Of a stretch of 64,000 bases of DNA, positions 40,992 to 51,300 are shown one piece after another. The notes beneath the pieces were generated by a model that was not told the origin of the DNA, did no database searches, and saw only the letters and a list, made by a program, of their open reading frames with translations. This DNA comes from Pyropia yezoensis (taxonomy: Eukaryota; Rhodophyta; Bangiophyceae; Bangiales; Bangiaceae): NCBI GenBank assembly GCA_009829735.1, contig CM020619.1:26624063-26688062 (forward strand), given 5' to 3'. Made by a program: the position numbers and the translations under genes. Position 1 is the stretch's first letter; each line of letters begins with the position of its first letter.

Positions 40992-42659
40992 TCAGGCGGC
41001 CCGGCCGTCGGCTCCCTCCCCGCCCCCCTCGTCCTCCTGCAGCGCCTCGAGGAGCGCCACGCACTGCCGCATGACGGGCGTGTCCACCACCCGCCCGTCA
41101 ACAACCACCGCGCCCACCCCCCCCCCCCGGGCGCGTGCGCGGCGGCCCGCCACGCGGCGACGGCGGACCGCGCAAACGCCACCTGGTCTGGGGTGGGCGC
41201 CCACGCGGCGGCAATGGCGGGGAGGACGGCGGGGTGGATGGCAAACTGGCCCGTGTAGCCTGCCGACCGGGCCGTCGCCGCCGCCGCCGCCGCGCCAGTG
41301 GCGTCGCGGAAGCGGGTGTAGGGCGTGTCTGGGGAGGGGGCCCAACGGGGGGCGGGGGCAGCAAGGGGGGGGGGGACGGGGGGGGGGGGGGGAGGAGCAG
41401 AGGGGAGGGCAACCGCCGCGTGCAGGGAGGAGGGGGAGCAGGCGGGTGCCCGAGGAGCGCCGCCGCCATTGGCACCACAGACGCCGCGTGCCCACTGGCC
41501 GTCAGTGCGCCGCCCCGCGGTAGCGTGTGCACGCCCCGCGCGTGCGGCCGCCGGGCGGCCGCGGTGGCCCGCCGCGCCCCCCCCACCGCCCCCACCCCCC
41601 CCCCCCCCCCCCCCGCGCCCCCCCCACCCCCCGCGTCGAACAGCAGCAGCAGCACCTACCAAAGCAGGCGAGCCCCCGCGCGCGTGCCGCGGCAGCCACC
41701 CGGGCGCGCGCATACGCCAGCGCCCCCCCCCCCCCACTCGACGGGAGGCCCAGGTCGGCGGCAAGGTCATCCCCCCCAAAGGCGAGGCCCACCAGCCGAC
41801 CCGCCCCCCCCGCCGCCCCCGCGCCCGCAATGGCCGCCGCCGCCTCGACGCCCGCGGCCGTCTCCACCCACGGCAGCAGCCCGACCGACCCGGCGGGGCG
41901 GCCGGCCGCCGCCTCGGCGGCGGCCACCGCGTCGGCAATGGCGGCAACGTCGGCGGCAGAGGCGACCTTGCCCACCGAAACGGCCGCAACCGCCGCGGGC
42001 GCGGCCAGCAGCGCCGCCAGGTCCGCGGCGAGCAGCCCCGAGCGCAGCGCGTTGACGCGGGGGATGAGCAGCGGCCGGCCGCCGCGGCGGTGGCGGCGGC
42101 GGGCGGCCACAGCGGCAGCGCCCCCCCCGTCGTCGCCGTCGTTGCCATCGTCGCCGCCGCCACCCGTGGCACCCGGCGTGCCGCCGTGTGGTGCGCAGCG
42201 GCCCCCCGCGTGCCCCCCCCCGCGGCCGGCTCCCCCCTGCCCGTCCTCGCCCAACGGCGACAGGGACGGCAGCAGCTCCGCGACGAGCGCGCGCGCGGCG
42301 GCCTTGCCGGCGGGCGCCACCGAGTCTTCCAGGTCGGGCATGACCGCCCCCGCGGCGGGGTAGTGGCGCACCGCCCCGCGGAGCATCTTGGCGCTGTGGC
42401 CGGGCGCAAACAGCACCGCCCGGAGGGACGTCAGCGGGGGGGGGGGGGCATCGCGAGATGAGGGGGGGGGGGCACGGGCAAGGGGAACCCCAGGGGGGCG
42501 AGGTGGGGGGGGGGGAGGGGGGGGAAGGCGGGGAGGAGGGGGCAGCACGAGCGATGGCGGCGGCCGCCGCCGCCGCTGCCTGGTGGGGCTCGTGTGGGGG
42601 GCGAGGGGGGGGGGGGGGGGGGGGGTGGCCACCCGCGGCGCCGCCAATTGGGACGCCAC
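40992..42659 (-). CDS. CitE / CLYBL-like (HpcH/HpaI family) lyase, two exons
   Basis: Exon 1 (to 41660) has LFAPGHSAKM, the metal/CoA motif MPDLEDSVAPAGKAAAR, LIPRVNAL, VGLLPWVETAAGVEAAAA and LAFGGDDLAADLG. A G|GTAGGT donor and CCCCAG|A acceptor define an intron at 41329-41659. Splicing joins GLACF to DTPYTRFRD, exactly the family sequence. Exon 2 continues with GYTGQFAIHPAVLPAIAAAW and PDQVAFARSAVAAWRAA, then changes frame in a C-run near 41115 before VVVDGRVVDTPVMRQCVALL and the stop. The family cleaves citryl- or citramalyl-CoA-type esters, often in organelles. An insert of about 45 Gly/Asp-rich residues follows LLPSL. The N-terminus (42659) is Pro-rich and its start is uncertain. Confidence 0.82.
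41329..41659 (-). other. Intron in the CitE-like gene
   Basis: GT...AG, 331 bp, phase 1, and full of C/G homopolymers. The splice is supported by the exact restoration of CFDTPYTRFRD across the junction. Confidence 0.85.
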
Positions 42660-43156
42660 CGCCGCGCCGCCGCCGCGCTGTGGGGGAGCACGGAGCCAAG
42701 GCGCCGCACCGAATCCACGCTAAGGCCGCGCGCTGGCACAATGACGGGCGGGGGGGGGGCGGGGGGGGGGGGGAGGGGGGGGCGGGGGGCGCGCCGTGCG
42801 CGCGCGCACCAGCGCGGCGGTCGTAGGGGAGGTGGGTCTCGGCGCTGCTGATGCGCTTTGGCGTCTCGATCGCTGCAGCCGCTGGTCCAGGGCGTTGCTG
42901 GAATTGAGCGCAGCCCTGCGGTACATACACCGTTGTCGCCCGATTGTGGCTGTACGGTACATTCATTCCGTGGCAGAACGTACAGAACATCATTAATGTG
43001 AACACACCGTCGGGGGGCCGCGATATCTACTGTACGTGGGTATGGCAAGGCCAATACATTGGACATGCCATGCCAAAATTGATGTTACGCGGTTTAGACT
43101 GTTGATCTGAGGGCGGACAGCCGCACGGCATCGGCGCCGTCTGAGACCTGTTCAAG
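42660..43156. other. Intergenic, with G-runs and GTAC repeats
   Basis: G-runs at 42748-42785. GTACGGTAC lies at 42952-42960, with further GTAC at 42921 and 43032. No gene. Confidence 0.4.
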
Positions 43157-43618
43157 ATGCCGGGGCCAGTCAATGGCGGGGGTCCTGGGAAGGGGAGGCG
43201 GAGGGGGTTGCCGGGGCCAGCCGTTGACCAGCTCGGCGTTTTGTCGATGCCACAGCAGCAGCAGCAGCATTGCGCCCTGCGTAACAAGGTAGTTGTGGGA
43301 TGGCCCATGACGCTGTTTGTGGCTGACAAGCCTGGGGATCTGATGGCGGGCAACGCCTTTGTTGCCAAGCTGACCCAGACCTCCTCTGCGAAAGGCGGCG
43401 CGTCTTCCATCAAGAAGGCCAAGCGCCTTAACCTGCTTGTGACAGTCGCCACTGGTGGTCCCACCGACTATGAGGACGTGGCTGTCGGCCTGCTGTCGGC
43501 CGTGTTGGCGTCGCCGTGTTTGAACGTGACCGTGTGGTTGCATGGCTCAAGCAGCTCAATGCGTGCGGAGCGTTCCCGTGCGTGCACCCCTCCTTCCATC
43601 GTAGAGACCCTATCTTGA
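43157..43618 (+). CDS. Small hypothetical protein (153 aa)
   Basis: I do not recognise it. The middle reads like a folded protein: VVGWPMTLFVADKPGDLMAG, NAFVAKLTQTSSAKGG, KKAKRLNLLVTVATGGPTDY, VGLLSAVLASPCLNVTVWLH. There is a five-Gln run near residue 33, and composition is balanced compared with neighbouring DNA. No signal peptide or membrane segment is seen. It could be an exon of a larger gene or a fragment. Confidence 0.35.
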   Translation: MPGPVNGGGPGKGRRRGLPGPAVDQLGVLSMPQQQQQHCALRNKVVVGWPMTLFVADKPGDLMAGNAFVAKLTQTSSAKGGASSIKKAKRLNLLVTVATGGPTDYEDVAVGLLSAVLASPCLNVTVWLHGSSSSMRAERSRACTPPSIVETLS

Positions 43619-45336
43619 CGAGGAGGAGAGGAAGGCAGCTACTACAGGTGGTCCATGACGCCAGTATGAAGGCCATGCACCGGTGAGTCCGTACCAGCTG
43701 AATTTGCCACCGCTTCCAGGTGACGAGGAGATGCCCACCACCTTCATGGATAGGCGGCACGGCAACGGGCGAAAAGTACGCGGGGGTGCGCAGTGCGTCG
43801 GTCGTGCCACCTGATCAGTAGATGCATGCGCGGCGGGGGCTTGTAGAGCGAATAAATTAGCATCTGATTCAGTCATGAACCACTCTCTGGATTCAACCGC
43901 GGTACACACACTAGCGGGATGTGTTTTCGCTTGTCAAAGCTGTAATTGATCCCACCCAGCCACAGTGCCACCTTCCAATCGAATTCCATGTGGCTCCTCA
44001 TCTGCCCGTGTCTCTGACGTGGCGGTAGCTGCTTCCTGCGCAAGGCGTACGCGCGGCGCCCCCGCCCCCTCCCCCCCCATGTCATGCGGCTGGTGGATTG
44101 CACGCTGCGGCGACACCTCTGCTGGGCGTGACGGGCGGCGTGGCACGCTGGTAGCTGCAGTCCCTCCTAGAGACTGAAGCTGCTGCGGGGCGGGCGGTGC
44201 GGATGATATGCTGCTGCTGATGATATGCTGCTGGGGCGCGCGGCTGGGGCGGTAGCGTGGGCGCCGCCGCGGCTGCCCTGCCGCCGCCCCCCCCCTGTTC
44301 CCCCCCTTCTGTGTGGATGCCGCTGCTGCCGCTGGGTGGCACACCCCCGTCGCGGCGGCTGGTGACGGCGGCCGGGACAGGAGCTGGTGTGGGCACGCCC
44401 GCTGTGTGCGGGGAGTGGGGGAGGCGCGACGAGCGCCACGGAATACACGATGGGGGCAGCAGAGCTGGCCGGGGGGTATCGTGGCGGGGGGAGCGGGGTG
44501 GGGGTGGGTGCAGGGGTGGGGGAGGTGGCGCCGGCGGTGGGCGCCCCAAACTCGAGGCCGCCACCCTATTGCGACCTCCTACGGCTGGCTGCCGCCCTCG
44601 CTCGCTGGCCCTCCGCGCCTGTGAGGACCTTGCGCAGCGTTGGGTGTGACCCCCGTGGGAGGCGGTGGGAGGGGCAAGGGGGGGGGGAAGGAAGGAAGGC
44701 GGGGGAGTGGACTGTCTGGGGCTCACCGGCTTCCGGCCTCCCCGCCCCCAAAGCGGATCCACCCGCGCGGCCACCTCCCCGCCCGGCGCGCGAGCCCGTA
44801 TTCCTAACCTGCGCGGCAAACACGACCTGAAGGCTCGCCCGCGTCGCGCCCCGCGCGCGCGCGGTGGGCGGTGGCGGCGTCAGCTCGTTTGGTGGGGGAG
44901 GTGCACCGACTCTGCTGCGTTTTTTGTGCGTTAGTTTTTTCTCCGCTCGCGCGCTGCGACTATTCGCAGCGCCGCGAGCCCCCGGTCCCGGTCGCCGTCG
45001 TCGTCGTCATACCCGTGCCTCCTATTTCCCATTTCTCTTAGTTTTGTGCCGCTCCCCCTCCCTCCCCCCTTCCCCCTCCTCCCTCCCTCCTCCCGCCCGC
45101 TTCCTCCCCTGCGTTGCTTGTGTGGGGGCGCCTCTGTCTGCCGATGCGGATTGGCGACCCAGCACGGGGGAGACATACCCATCGTGGCTGCGGCAGCAGC
45201 GGCGGCGGCGGGCGTGCAACCGATGGGCGCGCCGCCGGCGACGGGGTGGGGGCGACCACAGCTGCAAGACAGCGGCAGCGGCGGCAGCGGCAGCGGCTTC
45301 AGCATCGGCGGCGGCAGTGGTCGTGGCGGCGGTTCG
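43619..45336. other. No firm gene; possible spliced minus-strand gene and 5' region of the REJ gene
   Basis: Minus-strand frames at 44082-44930 include a possible exon end at a CAG|GTTAGG donor-like site near 44813, but I could not build a model. 44900-45110 is T/C-rich leader sequence before the REJ gene. Confidence 0.25.
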
Positions 45337-48300
45337 ATGCGCCGCCGCCGCCCGCCCCCACGACTGGTGGTGGTGGCGGCAACGGTGGCGGCGGCGACGG
45401 CGGCGGCGGTGGTGGTGGTGTGCGCGAGCTGCTGTGCAGGGGTGGGGGGCAGCGAAACGGTGGCGGCGGGTCCCTCGCGACGGGCCCCGTCGTCGTCCCT
45501 ACCACAGGGAATCCCAAGAGAAGCGACCGACCACCCGGTGGAGTCGTCGTCAACGCTGCCTCTCCGACCCGTATTGCCGTTGCGGCCGGCGGCGCGAGCC
45601 AAGGTGGCGGCAGTAGCAGCAACGGCGACGGGGCCCACCGCGGCGCACACGCCATCGGCAGCGCAACCACGTCGCCGCGGCGATGGGCCCCGCCGGGGCG
45701 GCTCTCTCATGCGCCGTGCAGTCTTGCCGCGGTCGTCCTCGCGGCGGGCGGACGTCACAGCGCAGCCCCGGCCGTCGACAGCGGCGGAGGCGGCCAAGGT
45801 GGCGGCGGCGGCGACGTCGCTCGCCGCGGCGCCATCGCTGTCGGCGGCGCGGCAGCGTCTGCGCCGTGCGGGGCCCCACCGGGGCGGCGCGGTCGCCCGC
45901 CTGGCGGACTTGTCGGCGTCGCCTGCGCGGAGGGCGGGTTTCACGACACGCCGTCGACACGGGTCTGCGGGCCGTCCACTGTCGACGTCAACGTCGGCGG
46001 CACCGTCGGCATCTGGGACGCCCGGCCCCGCTGCAGCGTCCCGGCCGCCGCGGCCGGCAGGCGTGGCTCGAGCGACCATCGCAGCGGCGGCTGGGTCGCG
46101 AGTGGCGGCTAGTCACGCGCTTGCGGGCCCTGCTGCCCGGCGGCCCGTCAGCCACCCGAGGTGGGGCATTGCGAAGACCCATCGAAGGGCGCTGCGGGAC
46201 GCGCCCGCCCCTCAGACTGGGCTGCAGCGCTCTTCCCCGCGGCGTCCGCCACGGGCGACCCTCCGGACAGGCGGGCCACCCCCGCCTTCTGCGGCGTTGC
46301 CTGCCCACCGTCGGGTGCCGAGACCCGCGCAGCCCGCTTCGAGCGTCGTGTTCCCCTCTGCTAAAACACCTGCGGCCGCTTTGCAGCCGTCGCAGGCGCC
46401 GCCGCCGCGGCAACGACGCCCTGCCATACCGTCGCGCTCCTCACCGGCGCTGGCGCGCGTGCCGCGGCTGTCGGTGGGCTCCCCGCTTCGGCCGCACCCG
46501 CTGCCTGCACGGCGGCGGTCGATTCGGCGCCAGCCTGGGCAGAGAGGGAGGGGTGGCGGCAGCGGCGGTAGCGGCGGCGGCGGTGGTAGTCACGGCGGTG
46601 GTGGCAGTGGAGGTCACGGGCGACGCTCGCGGGGCCGCCACCATGTCCATCGCCGGCGGTCACGGCATAGCAGGCATGGTGGCAGCGGGTGGCAGGCCAG
46701 TAGTAGCGGCCGCCGCCAGTCCGGGCGGCGGGCTGGCTTGCCGCTGGCCAAGATCGTGGTTGTCGGGGGGGCGGCAGTTGCACCTGCTGCTGACGCAGCC
46801 TTCGCCAGTCGCTTCGACGCTGGATCGCTGGCGGTACGTCCTGTGACTGACAAGGGCGTTGGCCTAGTGGCTCACGGCGACCCACCGTGCAACTGGACCT
46901 ACGCTGGCCCGCCCATCCGGCAGGTTCTTCAGGTGAATGGTTCAACGGAAGACATTGTACAGCTCATGTTGTGCCCGCCGCTTTCCTTCAATGGCACGGT
47001 CTACGATATTAAGAACTACTCGGTGACGGCCACCTCATCGGCGCCTGACGTGCTAGACGTGGTGCGGGGCGACTTGGACATGACGTCCACCACCGCCGCC
47101 TTGGCATTGGGGGTCTATGGCTACGCGTGCCGCAACGTGTCGGTCGTGGCCGCCTTTGACCGCTTTGTCGGCGACACGGAGCTGGCCTTCACCGCTGAAG
47201 CGCCGCCAGTGAACGCGACCGCCGGTGGTCGAGGCAGCGTGTGCTCTGCGACGGTAGCGTTCCGTGTCGTAGGTGTCACCGTTTACTACGCGCCGCAGCC
47301 ACCTTCGGTGGTCTTGAATTGGGAGGGCGACGAGGCCGGCCAGGTTGGCTCGGTCGACTCGTTGGGCACCTCTGACGTTCTAAGCGCCTCTGGATCCGGC
47401 TCGGGTGGCCCAGGCAGTTCGGAACCGGGTGTCCCCGGCGCTTCTGAGTCGCCAGGTCCCCCGCCCCCGCCTTCGTCCGCACTCCGGTCACGTCAGCCCT
47501 CTGGGCGCGTCATCTTCTCTGGTGTGAATGCCGACTCGGCGGTGATCGTCCCCTTTGCCAGCTTGGAACATGCGCCCATCCACGAATATGCCGTTCGCGT
47601 ACAGCTGCCGCACGACGGGCCCATACGTGTTTGGCAAGGTGTTGGCAGTGCGCTGACGGGGGGACGGCGGCTGGCCGCTACCGCGCCCCAGCTCAACGAT
47701 GTGGCCCTCTCTGTCTACCCCCGTGACTCGCCGCTCCTGCCGTTTCAGTCGCGTAATTGTCGCGACGCGGTTAGCATCACCATCCTCCGTTCTTCGCGGT
47801 CCTTGCCACACGGCTGCGGCCTGTCGCTGTTGAGCGAAGGGCCGACCGTGACGGGCGACAACGCCGCGACGCTCTCTTTTCGGATCTCCCTCTACCGCAC
47901 CGGCCCGGTGGGGGTGCACCTGCTTTGGGAGGCGCTCACCGAAGGCTGGGATGCAGTTTTCGGCGGAGAAGTGTACGAAAACTTTGTACCGATTATCGTG
48001 ACGGGCGCCCCACCACCTGCAGTGGTGAGGATTGACGCTCCTCCTCTGTTGCGTCGGCAAGGTGGTGAGCAGGTGGTGCTGTCGCTCCTGAACATGGGCG
48101 CTGCCGTCAACACCCGCCTTGTTGTAGCGGGTGTGGCGGTCCCGTTTCCGATCGTACCAGGCTCGTTGACGCAGTTGCCGGGCACTGATCTGGGTGAGCA
48201 GGTGTGGACCACCACCCATGTGTCGTCTCCAGGGGAGGGGCTGGCGCTGAACTGGACGGTGGAAGTGGAATTTGGAGCGCCCCGCGAAGGCCAAGTCGTT

Positions 48301-51300
48301 GCCGCTGTGGATATCACAGACCGCTTTGGCCTCGTCGACAAGCCCTTTGGGGTGGCGGGGGCCCGCTTGTCGTATGAGGGCTCCCAGCTGACGCTAGACC
48401 GTGTGTACCCGCCGTACGCCGACGCTGGGGCGATCATGTCTCTTGACGGCTACTTCCACGAGGGCAACACTACGGCTGGCATCTACGTGGTGCTCAACGG
48501 GCGAATGCTCCCAACTGCTGCGTTGCTTCGCAAGAGCACAACCAGCATCCAGTTTGTATTGCCCCCCCGCGGCGAAGTGGGCTCCTCTTATGACGTGGCT
48601 GTGCAAGTGTTGTCGGGCTCTGAATTGAGCAACACCCGACCGTTTGGCTACATCCTTCATGACTTTGGGGCGACGATTGACGTGGTAGGTGGCAGCTTGG
48701 ACGCTTCGCGATCGCAGTACGTTGTTGGCGGCTGTGCCGAAACACGCTACACCGCTACGCTGCCGTCAGGCATGTCGGCCAACGTCTCGTACGCGTGGCG
48801 GGTACTTTGGCCTGAAGCGCCCAACGGTAGCGTACCGCTGGACGGGCTTGGCTCGTCGATGCGCGTCAACGTGTCGACACTTGTGCTGCCGCGATACTTC
48901 CTCCCAACGAAGCCCAAGGAGTCTGCGGAAGGTGCTCCTTGGCTGTCCGACGCTGCGTATACCTTTACGGTAGAAGTGCAGGCAACGTCCACGGCTTCGT
49001 CCGAGGTGGTGGCGCGCGCTGGGGTGCGAGTTCGCACGATCAATGCGCCGTCTTTAGGGGTTGCCATCCGTCGTCCGCAACCGCGGTCGGTGGCTCGACC
49101 TAACGTGCCTCTCCGCCTTTCGGCGGTGGTGACGGTGCCGCCGCCCGAGTGCTTTCCCGACCTGACCCGGGGAATCACGTACGTGTGGACTTATGAGGGC
49201 GTCACCCGCACGTTTACGTCCTCCAACATGTCGCAGTTGACTTCCGCCGACGAGCGGGTGTGGGGCAACTCTTCAGTACCAGGCAAGCTTGGCCGGGAGC
49301 TGATCATCCCGCAGCGTGCTCTACAGCTGGGTGACCGGCGCGCCAGCCTTTACATCTTCCTCACTGACCAGCCGGAGGTGTTTGGTTTTGCAGAGCAGAC
49401 CATCTCGGTGCACCGATCGCCTCTGGAACTGCGGATTGGCAATGGCGAAGCCGGGATCACCCGCGACGGTGGGCGGGGGTACCTTGTGTCTGCGACGGGG
49501 TCGTTTGATCCGGATGATGCTTTCTTGCCCGACGAGCTGCCGCCGTCGCCGATTGCTTATCGATGGGAGTGTCGCATGGGTGTGGGCGCCGACGCGCTGA
49601 CGCTCGATTGTGACGACGGACTACTACCGCGGAGAGCATTGCCGCCCCCCGTTGGCATCGGCGGCGAAGGGCTAGTTGCCAACGGTACAACCTCCGCCCC
49701 ATCCATCAAGAACGGCACGGACGTCACCAACTCCACCACTGTCGGCACCCCGCCTGCCGCATCTGGCTTTGGCAACGGCACCACGGCTGCCTCTGACAAT
49801 GGCACGCTGTACATGTCCGACGTTCCGGAGTTCAACGTCAGCGCATCGGTGCTGGGTGAGGCGCGGCTACTGCTGTTTGGAGACCCCTCTGGCGACGATA
49901 CGGGGGGCCCCATCTTCGTGCGCTATCGGCTCATGGGGACAGCGGGTGGTCGGCCGTGGGCTGCTGTGGAGCAGGTTGTACAGGTTTTACCAGCGGACCG
50001 AGCGGGTGATCACGCGAACGTGGCTTCCCTGGACGGGATTATGGTCAGGGCTGCGGATGGATCGGTGGCGTACCATGACGCTGTCGAGTACTTTGATGAC
50101 GTGATTGTTGTGCCGTCCACCTCTGAGCCTGTCTCGTGGTCCTTCCGAATGGTGGGTCCCCCCGGCTTGAGCAAGTTCCTTGATAACTCGGCCAACTTTG
50201 TGCCCTACTCGGGCTACTGGAATGTCGAGTCGCTGACGCCGCGCCTGCCGCTGGGCCTCCGCGCTTTTTCCTTATCTCCCAACACCCGCTACGCGATCGA
50301 GGTGCATGCCTTCTCGGCGGCGGGCAAGACCACCGACGCCTTCAGCGTGGTGGAATTCACAACGGTCGAACAGCCGCGGTTGTTGCTAGAGCCAATGCCC
50401 ATCGTCATGGGCGACACCCACACCTTATTTTCCGTGTCGGCTCAGACCAACCTTCCCTTCAGCAGCTTCCTGTTTTCATTTACGTACGTCGGCGAGGACG
50501 GCGTCGAGTCATCCTGCCTCGACTGCTCTGGAGGAAACAACGCTCTCTTCCGGGTCGCCGCACCGGGTACCTTCACGGTACGAGTTCGCCTGTTTGACGC
50601 TCGCGGCCAGATGCTGCTGCATATGGCCGACTATGACGAACCGCTTACTGTGCGCCTGGCAGGCCCGGGGCCCGGCAGCTCCAACGACCCCTCTTTGCAG
50701 CCAACCGTTCGCGACCACACGGGCAGCAGCAGCGTGGTCACCCAGTACACGACCGCCTTTGACAACGCGTTTGTTGCCGGCGACCACGCTGAGTACGAAT
50801 ACCTGACATCGATGCTGGTGCGGGATTTGCGAGTGGAGCCGGCGTCGGGCTACCCAGGCAGCATCCTTACCGAGATTGAGACAGTCTCGTCACTGGTCGG
50901 CGACGCAGCCTCCACGTTGCTGAGGATTGTGGAGAACACGGCTCCTACGGCTATTCTCTGCAAGAGCTACTTGCGAATGGCTGCCGAGATGGCGTGCCTT
51001 GACTCGTCGCTTCTTGCTGACACGACCCTCTACACCCTGCTGCGGGTGGTGGACGGGGCCGTGTCTGCGACGCCGCCCAATGAGCCGTTTGACGTTGTGG
51101 ATGAGCTCAGCCTCTTTTATAATTGCTCATCCACGTTGGTCGCGGAGAAGGCAGCACTCTTGCCGGTGCCGGCGTCGGTGTCGCCGCTTCCTCTCGCAGC
51201 GGCGACAGCGACAGCGACGGCAGCACCCTCGGGGACGCCCGTTGCGACCTCCACCCCAGGCGCTGATGCGGGCTTGGCCGGCTCGCCCAGCCCCGCTGCC

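Noticed and set aside
45046..45336. Earlier start of the REJ-type protein
   Set aside because: The signal peptide begins at 45337; upstream codons are C/T-rich leader.
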